NCBI GenBank assembly: GCA_025617745.1
Contig: CM046857.1
Coordinates: 22,473,081 to 22,537,080, forward strand
Source: Heliocidaris erythrogramma
Lineage: Eukaryota > Echinodermata > Echinoidea > Camarodonta > Echinometridae
Length of the DNA stretch: 64,000 nucleotides
Direction: 5' to 3'
Below, piece by piece: positions 60,001 to 64,000 of the stretch (position 1 is the first letter of the stretch; the number at the start of each line of letters is the position of its first letter). The notes beneath the pieces were generated by a model. The model did not search any database. It was given only the letters and a program-made list of their open reading frames with translations, and was not told where the DNA came from. Made by a program: the position numbers and the translations under genes.

Positions 60001-62247
60001 AACAAAATAACTCTCCAATCAGAAAATTGATTTACATTACAAGGATTACCTTTACATCATAATACATTAAGACCTGAAATCAAATGAGTTCGTCATCCTT
60101 CAACAAGTATTAATTACCGTTTCTATAGGATATACAACAAAGGACTCTCTGGAGTACTAAATAATTATTAATGTGAGTAATCTCTGGGTGAAGCAAGGTC
60201 AATAATCAGTATTGCAAGGTAAAAACATTTTTTGTTTGACATTCTACTTCATTACATTTAATGTGAGCCACAGGTCTTTGCAGTTTCACGCCATGCGGAG
60301 TTGGAGGAATGTGCTCGGATGATGTAAACTCTACAACATCTTACACCTGTTCGTGTTTCCCAGGTTACACAGGTCAAAATTGTGATACAGGTACATAACG
60401 AAATATCCTGTCATTTATGAAGAATTAATTAAGTGACATAATTGCCCATGCGTGTCCTAAATTATGGAATAGCCTTCCTGAAGACATCAAAAAGTGCATA
60501 ACATCTGATTCTTTTAAAAATCATGTAAAAACATTTTCTGTTTAATTCTTAATTTCTACATGCGCCTTGAGCACTCCACAGAGTGGGTTTGGGGCTATAT
60601 ATGTTACATTTATTATTATTATTAAAAATGGCAAACGTGGAGATTATGATTTTTCGAAAAAAATTGTCTTGTCAAATCGAATTATTTAAGGGATGGTGGT
60701 GTCTAGTCAAGGATAAAGCTTTTTAATACCTGACCGTCAGTGGATAAGCTTATTCTATTTTTTAAGTCAATCAACTGTATCGATTTTTGACTTATGGATA
60801 AAAAAAAAGGGGGGGGGGGTGGAATGGAATGGTACAAATTGAAAATCTCATAATATTCTCTGCAATATGAAGTGTATAATTTAACTCGTGTTTATATAAA
60901 TATTGTTTAAAAAGATATTTCGATTGGTTCTATATTTGTATGTCAATAACATTGTGTACATTTAACCTGTTTTTTATCATGTGCACGAACTCGCTGAAAA
61001 GTATCTGTTTTGACTGATTGTGAGTTTTCCGTTGATAAATAAATAGAATAGAATATGAAGATATGGATATATGAGGTCTTGGATTCGAACCCTATCCTTT
61101 GGCAAGACATAAGTCAGCATGTATACTCCATAACAAGGAGAAACATGGAGACCTAGTGGGATGACGAAAGCCATCGTGATAGCATTTTAAGGAGTGTTGT
61201 AGGCCGGAAGATGGTGACACTATGTTACGTGAGACAGCAATTATATACAAAGTGACGGGATCATATTTGATTTCCTTGATTCTATGGCTTATACAATTTC
61301 TTTTCAAACAGAGTGCTTTAATTTTACCTCCGGAATTTTACACTCAAAGAAGATTTCGCTCATATAACATTTTAACGGAGTATTTACTTAACCCATTGCG
61401 TACGGGAGCCGGATGGTTCCTGTATCAAGCCTATGCTTAAGAGAATCCAGTAGTCAACGGGTTAAATCTAATGGGCCGACAGATATCTCGAAGTGCACAG
61501 GCATACTTTGAGAAAATGGAGGAACGTGTATGAACTTGGTAAACAATTTCAAGTGTTCACGTCAACCAGGGTATACAAGAAGGTTCACTTTATAATATCG
61601 CCTCTACCTGACCTACTATTATTGAAATATATATATACAGATAGCTTTCGATTTGAATGTAAGTGAACCCTTTACGTCAAAATATTAAGTTCATTCCCAC
61701 TCTAAATTTGTAAAGCTTTTGTTCAAATACTGCGGGTAATCTGGGGTGTCTCGTTCCCTGAGGTTTTCCATTTTTTATGTTACCATATTGCTTAGTTGTA
61801 CATGTTGTTCCGAGAAACATGTAATACAATGTTTCACTGTCACAATTATAACGAAACTAGATTTCCTACTATCTTTTAAATAAAGAAACTAACTCAAGAT
61901 CAATTTTGCCTGTCACTGCTTCTCATATCTCATAAAATAAGAAAATATACTTGGTTTAACTAACGTTTTTTCCCTTAAAAAACTACAATTTAAACCAGGT
62001 GAATACATTGACTAGTACCTTTCAAGACTGCAAGATCCTATATATAGGCCTCTACCACAAACATAACAAAGACGAGTTCTTGGTACATGTTTGCTATTTC
62101 CTATTTCATCTGATAATTGTCATTTTCATGTAGATATGAATGATTGCATTGGCATAGTCTGTTCGAATGGTGGCACGTGTAAAGATCTGGTTGATGGTTA
62201 CATTTGTGAATGTCCTCCTGCCTTCGAAGGAAGCTCATGCTCCACAG
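29813..62247 (+). CDS. type II membrane mucin-like protein: TM, Ser/Thr stalk, SEA, EGF, calcium-binding EGF (3'-incomplete)
   Basis: Eight exons (29813-29836, 30640-30895, 34684-34770, 37389-37475, 45516-45637, 47596-47654, 54918-55066, 60274-60390) plus a ninth (62134-62247) join without a phase conflict to give 338 residues. Cytoplasmic tail 1-68, transmembrane helix about 70-90 with K/R only on the N side, duplicated stalk 94-122 and 123-151, SEA domain about 153-260, EGF 263-300, EGF 301-338. GSIII at 214-218 corresponds to the GSVVV motif at which SEA domains cleave themselves between G and S. Six Cys in each EGF are in order; the second has the D-x-N-D-C calcium-binding opening. Known SEA proteins (mucins, agrin, type II proteases) are cell-surface molecules; a cleaved, glycosylated adhesion or receptor role is inferred. 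The final exons and C terminus lie beyond the window. Confidence 0.78.
30640..30895 (+). CDS. SEA/EGF gene exon 2: acidic cytoplasmic tail and transmembrane helix
   Basis: Acceptor TTTTCTACATAG, donor CACGG/GTAATT, phase 0 to 1. Encodes a Ser-, Glu- and Asp-rich tail, then [12 protein letters not shown] and the hydrophobic [18 protein letters not shown]. Cys69 and Cys72 at the membrane edge could be lipid-modified. The donor is weak. If the intron is kept, the frame adds 21 residues and stops at 30960, giving a short membrane protein. Confidence 0.75.
31190..34510. repeat. inverted repeat pair in intron 2
   Basis: About 600 bases at 31190-31800 (minus) match 33895-34510 (plus), for example GGCCCATTGGCTATTGTGTG, GTTGAGACACTC and GTGTCCCATGGCGTTC. 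Between the arms lie unique AT-rich sequence, a decayed LINE C terminus near 32840-32900 (frame [13 protein letters not shown]) and microsatellites. The right arm extends into the block duplicated with exon 3. Confidence 0.7.
33663..33765. repeat. G tract, (TA)n and (GA)n cluster
   Basis: G run 33667-33686, then TATATATATA and AGAGAGAGAG to about 33756, within intron 2. Confidence 0.85.
34684..34770 (+). CDS. SEA/EGF gene exon 3: Ser/Thr-rich stalk unit 1
   Basis: Twenty-nine residues, [20 protein letters not shown] then SPKSIVTT, in a symmetrical phase 1-1 exon. Rich in Ser, Thr and Pro, as in O-glycosylated mucin stalks. Donor ACAG/GTAAGT is strong. Confidence 0.75.
34966..36313 (+). mobile_element. 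Tc1/mariner-type element, internally deleted, in intron 3
   Basis: The ends AACCCCTCAAAAAAAGTTCT and AGAACTTTTTTGAGGGGTT are inverted repeats flanked by TA on both sides. The interior retains the C-terminal coding end of the transposase (35411-35548) but not the catalytic core. A second, lesser inverted phrase (AACTTTTTCACTTTTGAC against GCAACTTTTCACTTTTGACT) lies inside. Confidence 0.8.
35411..35548 (+). pseudogene. C-terminal remnant of a Tc1-type transposase
   Basis: The frame [20 protein letters not shown], then [18 protein letters not shown], ends in TRY-stop. That is the typical C terminus of Tc1 transposases (EW..IPQ..I..L..SM.RR..A). Upstream catalytic blocks are missing. Confidence 0.8.
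36315..36349. repeat. (TA)n microsatellite
   Basis: About 17 TA dinucleotides touching the right end of the Tc1-type element; probably expanded from its TA target. Confidence 0.85.
36503..36574 (-). tRNA. tRNA-Arg(UCU), intact
   Basis: On the minus strand a full cloverleaf forms. The acceptor stem GTCTCCG pairs perfectly with CGGAGAC, discriminator A. The D arm is GTCT-AGTGGTTA-AGGC. The anticodon stem is TTGGC/GCCAA with loop GTTCTAA, anticodon TCT. The T arm is CCGGG-TTCGATT-CCCGG. A run of six T follows the 3' end, a pol III terminator. No intron. It lies antisense in intron 3 of the SEA/EGF gene. Confidence 0.9.
36735..36881. repeat. 147-bp foldback with GGAGACACG units
   Basis: CTGGATTCCGCATTTGGGAG is mirrored by CTCCCAAATGCGGAATCTAG. 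Between them GCTTTA(C/G)GGAGACACG occurs twice. (TA)n tracts lie on both sides. Confidence 0.7.
37389..37475 (+). CDS. SEA/EGF gene exon 4: Ser/Thr-rich stalk unit 2
   Basis: Reads [20 protein letters not shown] then STRSIVTT; differs from unit 1 at T to I, L to M and PK to TR. Phase 1-1, donor CTG/GTAAGT. The last base joins exon 5 to make Glu152. Confidence 0.75.
37585..37672. repeat. (TA)n and (CA)n microsatellite
   Basis: TATATATA then ACACACAC with small interruptions, ending at the edge of the Penelope-type fragment. Confidence 0.85.
37677..37967 (+). pseudogene. GIY-YIG endonuclease domain of a Penelope-like retroelement (5'-truncated)
   Basis: The frame [20 protein letters not shown], then HKSSIE, has the YIGET and R-x3-L-x2-H pattern of the GIY-YIG domain that ends Penelope-type proteins. 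It is followed by [13 protein letters not shown], a block typical of these elements, and a stop at 37965-37967. The reverse transcriptase is absent, as expected of a 5'-truncated insertion. The frame itself is open, so the insertion may be fairly young. Confidence 0.75.
38330..38400 (+). ncRNA. hammerhead-like motif in the Penelope-type 3' region, degenerate
   Basis: CTGAAGAAGGGGGAGGCCCC continues CCGAAAA (38340-38365). The order CUGAxGA, stem (GGGGG against CCCCC), GAAA is that of a hammerhead core, but the fourth base is A where active ribozymes have U. Penelope-like elements are known to carry hammerhead motifs. Activity is unlikely for this copy. Confidence 0.4.
38423..39385. repeat. direct repeats flanking a 355-bp foldback (38647-39001)
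   Basis: About 115 bases (AATGTAATATATCTAATTA ... GTTGTTTGGACACAC, including a G tract) occur at 38423 and again at 39273. Between them GCGATCGAGTGAC ... CCTTTTGGAACCTGG and its inverse bound a foldback of 355 bp. The interior holds GGCCTGTATTTCTTATG-like sequence, no gene. Confidence 0.65.
39386..42640. other. intron 4 interior, mostly AT-rich unique sequence
   Basis: Apart from the miniature element at 41401-41486 no repeat family or exon was recognised. A 122-codon minus-strand frame (40323-40691) starts in a sequence ending ACTGGCCTGTATTC, seen elsewhere near repeats (22803, 38688). It shows no domain. Confidence 0.35.
41401..41486. mobile_element. 86-bp TTAA-bounded miniature element, copy 3 (subfamily)
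   Basis: Left TTAACTTTCTCAGT and right GCACTGAGAAGGTTAA are inverted. Size and TTAA ends match the copies at 7038, 8500 and 61388, but the terminal bases differ, so it is a sister family. Confidence 0.6.
42646..42829. mobile_element. hAT-type MITE with exact 8-bp target duplication
   Basis: Terminal inverted repeats CAAGGCCGTACGCAG / CTGCGTACGGCCTTG. GTTCAGTC is duplicated precisely at 42638-42645 and 42830-42837. The interior is T, G and C homopolymer with about 80 bases of unique sequence. Eight-base duplications are the mark of hAT transposases. Confidence 0.85.
43440..43795 (+). repeat. interspersed repeat ending in (ACAA)n
   Basis: Contains GGGGTCATCAAACTTTCTAG, CTATCCTGTCACTCTCTGAA (twice, diverged) and AAATTTGGTGCAAATCCGTT, then CACCCGTTCTCTTGTTATC, and finishes in about twenty ACAA units. 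The last phrases are typical of a dispersed retroposon-like tail. No coding content. Confidence 0.6.
43985..44852. other. CCCCCTATCTCAGG repeats and a GC-rich open segment
   Basis: 44150-44320 has about four diverged CCCCCTATCTCAGG units. A 30-base phrase GTACCCCTTTACCGGAGATT... (44630) recurs at 48350. 44690-44850 is unusually GC-rich for this window. It carries an open frame with a hydrophobic stretch ([20 protein letters not shown]) that I could not assign. Confidence 0.3.
44853..45409 (+). mobile_element. mariner-like foldback element, copy 1 (left arm truncated), empty Kolobok site
   Basis: The right arm (about 45080-45409) ends GGGACGCATTATA. The left arm is cut to ATGCTTGCATTTCCATGATT. 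The centre encodes [20 protein letters not shown], a helix-turn-helix-like start of a transposase. GAGCCTTTAATAAATC at 45070 contains the single TTAA where Kolobok copy B sits in the sister element at 57058-59631. Confidence 0.75.
45516..45637 (+). CDS. SEA/EGF gene exon 5: first part of SEA domain
   Basis: Acceptor TTTTTTTTATTCAG, donor GAGCT/GTAAGT, phase 1 to 0. [20 protein letters not shown], then [10 protein letters not shown], matches the N-terminal strand and helix of SEA domains (F-x-L-x2-x-F-x4-L-x-D-x2-S-x2-F). Confidence 0.8.
46071..46634. mobile_element. 564-bp foldback with nested hAT-like repeats
   Basis: Outer arms of about 150 bases run from CTGATGTTGGATAAAAAGGC to its inverse at 46634, and include GGGTGGGTAGC and GTCGCGTTGA. 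Nested within at 46288-46427 are CAGGGGCGGGTTCAGGATTT and its inverse, plus two more GCCCCTGAT ends. The nested family also has an end at 11790. Confidence 0.75.
46943..47210. repeat. 268-bp near-perfect hairpin in intron 5
   Basis: Arms of about 115 bases (ACACTATGAAC ... ATTACTATTATGTAAAA and inverse) differ at only about ten positions, with a loop of about 40 bases. It would form a long double-stranded stem in the SEA/EGF pre-mRNA. Confidence 0.8.
47596..47654 (+). CDS. SEA/EGF gene exon 6: middle of SEA domain
   Basis: Acceptor TTTGTTTTTTCAG, donor GTTCA/GTGAGT, phase 0 to 2. Reads [19 protein letters not shown], the segment just before the SEA cleavage motif. The split codon CA/A gives Gln212. 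Confidence 0.78.
47990..48061. repeat. (GT)n, T and G tracts
   Basis: About twelve GT units, then a T run and a 14-base G run. A second G run at 48404-48424. Intron 6. Confidence 0.85.
48650..49450 (+). pseudogene. LINE ORF1 (coiled coil and RNA-binding type), interrupted
   Basis: The first part is a helical, heptad-rich stretch ending [18 protein letters not shown]. After the MITE the frame resumes as [20 protein letters not shown], then [14 protein letters not shown] and DRSHRV. YSRRN-like and DRSHR blocks are typical of LINE ORF1 RNA-binding domains. Confidence 0.75.
48878..49232. mobile_element. 355-bp MITE with CAG target duplication, inside LINE ORF1
   Basis: The perfect inverted ends GGCCCCGTCTTATAAAGAGT are followed by TGC. 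CAG stands on both sides (48875-48877 and 49233-49235). Removing the element and one CAG restores the ORF1 frame as E-E-Q-E-Q-Y-S-R-R, which fixes the boundaries. Confidence 0.85.
50227..50576. mobile_element. palindromic MITE, copy 2, inside LINE endonuclease
   Basis: Same element as 25173-25510, with arms alike through about 150 bases and small indels (GATGGCGCGATC against GGATCGTGTCATC). Unusually, 48 bases of flank on each side (50179-50226 and 50577-50624) are also inverted copies of each other, differing at one base. Confidence 0.8.
51247..51892. mobile_element. 646-bp Harbinger-like MITE with TAA duplication, inside the LINE
   Basis: The ends AGCCCCGGCCACACAGCGCT and (reverse) AGCCCCGGTCACACAGCACT are flanked by TAA on both sides (51244-51246, 51893-51895). 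The interior is rich in CACGTG- and ACGTGG-like words and has no transposase. TAA/TWA duplications are typical of PIF/Harbinger. Confidence 0.8.
51904..51972. repeat. 69-bp hairpin CGGCCTTATG...
   Basis: CGGCCTTATGCCAAAAGGGC is mirrored by GGCCCTTTTGTCATAAGGCC, with a 26-base loop. It lies almost directly behind the Harbinger-like MITE. No target duplication is clear. Confidence 0.65.
53150..54126. repeat. interspersed non-coding repeat, end hairpin and two 310-bp units
   Basis: Starts AGCTCACCTGAGCCTAAGGC with a hairpin, then (GTCC/GTCGTCC)n. Two near-identical units of about 315 bases follow (53265 and 53580: AAACTTGGTAGGAATCATCC, GGTACATGTGGCCCCCAGGG, CTTCTCCAGAACCAGG). A partial third unit and CAGGTGAGCGTCGTGCCC end it. 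Same building plan as the repeat at 1026-1856. It cuts the LINE ORF2. Confidence 0.7.
54270..54812 (+). pseudogene. LINE ORF2 C terminus and tail
   Basis: [20 protein letters not shown], then [20 protein letters not shown], is the conserved C-terminal part of such LINEs. An untranslated stretch follows and ends in AATACAATACAAT. Shortly after come the acceptor and exon 7 of the host gene. Confidence 0.65.
54918..55066 (+). CDS. SEA/EGF gene exon 7: SEA cleavage motif and C-terminal half
   Basis: Acceptor TTTCTGCACATGCAG, donor ACAA/GTAAGC, phase 2 to 1. Reads [20 protein letters not shown], then [34 protein letters not shown] aligns with the SEA self-cleavage site GSVVV, followed by the alternating strand and final helix. 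NVT is a possible N-glycosylation site. Confidence 0.8.
55857..56576. mobile_element. 720-bp Harbinger-like MITE with TAA duplication
   Basis: The ends AGGTGGGTTTTCACGGGGCA and its inverse are bounded by TAA (55854-55856 and 56577-56579). The interior is rich in TTCGCGAA- and GCACG-type words, with stretches of open frame but no transposase motif. Same size class and target type as the element at 51247. Confidence 0.8.
57058..59631. mobile_element. mariner-like foldback element, copy 2, hosting Kolobok copy B
   Basis: Begins TA/CAGTGCGTCCCAG and ends TGGACGCACT/TA. Arms of about 330 bases are inverted copies (57058-57390 and 59296-59631). The centre reads [20 protein letters not shown], a helix-turn-helix-like transposase start; no catalytic part. 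The 1.68-kb Kolobok copy is inserted at TTAA between centre and right arm. Confidence 0.78.
57614..59291 (-). mobile_element. Kolobok-type element, copy B (1.68 kb)
   Basis: AGGTTTACTAAATT to AGTGACCCT on the plus strand, flanked by TTAA (57610-57613 and 59292-59295). Inverted relative to copy A and lacking A's 850-bp segment. Contains the decayed THAP remnant (about 58915-58680, minus), the 64-bp MULE hairpin (58517-58580) and the 42-bp palindrome (58466-58507). The 107-codon frame shared by A and B antisense to the THAP remnant (58868-59131 here) is probably non-coding. Confidence 0.85.
59691..59879. mobile_element. 189-bp MITE
   Basis: TAGAGTACCTACATGAAGAG, continuing AGTAGCGACA, is mirrored by TGTCGCTACTCTCTACATAA, continuing AGGTACTCTA. 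A 17-base phrase (GACTGGTTAGAGTACC) is duplicated at the left edge. No coding content. Confidence 0.7.
60274..60390 (+). CDS. SEA/EGF gene exon 8: EGF module 1
   Basis: Acceptor TGAGCCACAG, donor ATACAG/GTACAT, phase 1-1. Reads [20 protein letters not shown], then [18 protein letters not shown]; six cysteines at 264, 269, 275, 287, 289 and 298. A second possible acceptor (CTTTGCAG) 10 bases on would break the phase and drop the first cysteine, so the upstream one was chosen. NST is a possible glycosylation site. Confidence 0.82.
60440..60625 (+). pseudogene. CR1/L2-type LINE 3' end, 5'-truncated
   Basis: The frame [20 protein letters not shown], then [17 protein letters not shown], is the classical LINE C terminus. 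It is followed by GCGCCTTGAGCACTCC and a (TTA)n tail near 60608-60625. Confidence 0.8.
60630..62130. other. intron 8
   Basis: AT-rich. It contains a G tract near 60808-60819 and a B-box-like GGGTTCGAATCC on the minus strand near 61080-61093 without the rest of a tRNA. It also holds an ATAGAATAGAATATG tail near 61045 and the miniature element at 61388-61465. No exon was recognised. Confidence 0.4.
61388..61465 (+). mobile_element. 78-bp TTAA-bounded miniature element, copy 4
   Basis: TTAACCCATTGCGTACGGGA to AGTCAACGGGTTAA; the closest relative of copy 1 at 7038, with the same orientation and ends. Confidence 0.7.
62134..62247 (+). CDS. SEA/EGF gene exon 9: calcium-binding EGF module
   Basis: Acceptor CATTTTCATGTAG, donor CCACAG/GTAAGA, phase 1-1. 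With the split codon it begins DMNDC, then [33 protein letters not shown]. The D-x-N-D opening and the aromatic residue after C4's spacing are those of calcium-binding EGF domains. The phase-1 end implies at least one further exon. Confidence 0.85.
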
Positions 62248-62957
62248 GTAAGATGAAAGTTTAAACATGATACTTCTCTTTTAAAAGGGGCTTTTGCGAG
62301 GAACATAGTGACCCATAATAATAAAACTTAGTGAACAGTCAAGTGTTGATATTGGCAACACCACACCCCTTTTTAGCTTGAAAAAAAAGCTTTAAAGGAG
62401 ATAGGACAGTGAAATATGCAAAAATAGCTCCTTTTTAATCTTCATCATGTCCATACAAGTAACGGCGTAAGCTAGTAAGAAAAAGGCTTGCTGATGAAAG
62501 AAAAGCTTGATGATGAAAGAAAATTCCTTCTTTTCAAATAGGCATTTACTAACCTGATGCTGAGTAACTGAAATTTGATTAACAGTCTAAGCTTTTGCTA
62601 GACTGGGAAAGCGACTGCTAGCAAGAAAGTTAGCTTCTGCTTCTTTTTGCTAGCAACTGTTTGGTTTGAATATCCGAAGATGCAAGCAAACGGTTAAAAA
62701 AGCATTTGCTAGGCCTTTACTAGTTTTTTATAGACAGACAGATACCGGCCATTGATTTGATCGAGTCAGCGACGGTATACGGTACAGATTACGCACCGTC
62801 CGATCGAGTCATTTGAATCGACGGTACAGTACGGGGAAAGATCGGCTCGGCGAGGAAATTCCATTTTTTTCATCGAAATAATCGTAAAATCGTAAAATCA
62901 AAGAGCCTCCTAGATAGTTACAGTAATTCTCTTGAAATGTAAGTACAAATTTCTATC

Positions 62958-63140
62958 TTCAGAAATATGAACCCCTTTTCATTTTCTGAATTATGAACCC
63001 TATTTCATTTTCGGAATAATGAACTTCGGAATTACGAACCGTCGGAGTACCGAACCTTCGGAATTACGAACCCTCGGAGAAACGAACCTCCGGAAAAACT
63101 ACCCTTCGGAATCTTGAACCTTCGGAAAAACGACATGTAA
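62958..63140. repeat. TTCGGAATTACGAACC degenerate tandem repeat
   Basis: About nine units of 16-20 bases with the core (T)TCGGAA-TTACGAACC, diverging on the left to TTTCTGAATTATGAACCC. No protein frame is kept. Confidence 0.7.
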
Positions 63141-63229
63141 GTCACCGCCCCCACCCCTCCAACGTGAAAAAAGAAGAAGAAAGAAAGAAAAAGGAAAGAA
63201 AAAAATAAACCCCAAATGGGTTTTTTTTG

Positions 63230-64000
63230 GGGGGTGGGGGCCAAAATGTCATGAGGTCAACAAGACTAACATTATTTGAATTGGTTTGAAATTTTAAGAA
63301 GGAAAAGCTTTCCAAACCTTTCTTCACCAATGTTCTGATTAGACCTAAAACCCAACACAAACCTGTCTGCTCACTGAAATTAATGTTTGTTTTGGAAATC
63401 ATAGTCACTTTAGGTCAGAGTGGCTAAAATGACCGAAGTTCGAAATGGTCAAAACGGTTTTAATGCATAATATGAATTTAATCTTCTGAACCCATATCAT
63501 TTTCATGAGTGAGGTCAATAAGAGTAACATCTTTGGAACCAGCGAATAATTTTACATACGATGAGCTTTTCAAACCTTCCCCATCATGTTTATTGGTGGG
63601 TTAGCTCAATGGAAGCCTTGAAGCTTACTCATTCCGAGTTTCTAATAGATATTATGCAAATGGTCAGTGTAGGTGAACAAGGCAAAAATGACCGATATGG
63701 TCAAAATGGTTAAGATACATCTTATCAAAAGATTGTCCTGGAATCATCACACATTTTGAACTATAATTCGATGCCAAAAGTCACCTACAAAATTATTCAG
63801 ATTAAAAATTTGAACACGTTTCAGACAAAGAAAAAATGCCCCCGTTGGTCATTTTTGGCCAAAAAGTGGCCATTGTGACCAGAATATCATGAGTGACATG
63901 AGTGAGGTCAATAAAAGTAACATATTTTGAACCACCCTTTTTCTGAGTTTTTAATAGAAATCCTGCGTATGGTCAATGAGGGTCAAAGAGGCGTGACCAA
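63230..64000. repeat. 'AAAATGGTC' unit repeat, second locus (runs off the window)
   Basis: At least two diverged units related to 27530-28475: CAAACCTTCCCCATCATG, ATTATGCAAATGGTCAGTGT, GACCGATATGGTCAAAATGG, GTGACATGAGTGAGGTCAAT. A G/T tract precedes them. Confidence 0.65.

Overview
This is metazoan nuclear DNA. Genes are split by GT-AG introns, one gene has a TATA box, there is a eukaryotic-type tRNA with A and B boxes, and interspersed repeats are very dense. The best guess is a marine invertebrate deuterostome, probably an echinoderm. That rests on a small anionic-prepro cysteine-rich antimicrobial-type peptide gene and on a repeat mix (Kolobok/THAP, MULE and hAT miniature elements, CR1-like LINEs, a Penelope-type GIY-YIG remnant). 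It is an inference, not proven by the window.

Only two protein genes can be supported. (1) At 16444-19405 (+) lies a compact four-exon gene for an 83-residue secreted precursor. It has a TATA box, a non-coding exon 1, exon 2 (signal peptide, acidic propeptide, KR cleavage site), exon 3 (basic four-cysteine mature peptide, stop codon touching the splice donor) and a 3' UTR exon with AATAAA. (2) From 29813 to at least 62247 (+), and probably beyond the window, runs a gene whose eight exons join with perfect phase agreement. They encode a short cytoplasmic tail, one transmembrane helix, two near-identical 29-residue Ser/Thr-rich stalk exons, a SEA domain with a GSIII autocleavage-type motif, and two EGF modules. 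The layout suggests a type II membrane mucin-like receptor or adhesion protein.

The rest is intergenic or intronic and largely built of repeats. 1-16 kb: a broken Tc1/mariner transposase (2140-2940), tandem and homopurine tracts, a 454-bp MULE-like foldback with a 9-bp target duplication, and possible NRF-1-type promoters. 19-29 kb: tRNA-like and LINE tail pieces, a 2.85-kb Kolobok-type THAP element flanked by TTAA, a 338-bp palindromic MITE and a field of short TTCGGGCA hairpins. Inside the large gene: an intact tRNA-Arg(UCU) on the opposite strand, a Tc1 deletion derivative, a Penelope GIY-YIG fragment with a hammerhead-like tail, and a hAT MITE with an exact 8-bp duplication. Intron 6 holds a 6-kb dead LINE carrying at least five younger insertions. 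Intron 7 holds a second, inverted Kolobok copy inserted into a mariner-like foldback element, whose empty allele is also present in this window (45.1 kb).

Coordinates of splice sites and element ends were read by eye. Family names are given only where motifs or target-site duplications support them.
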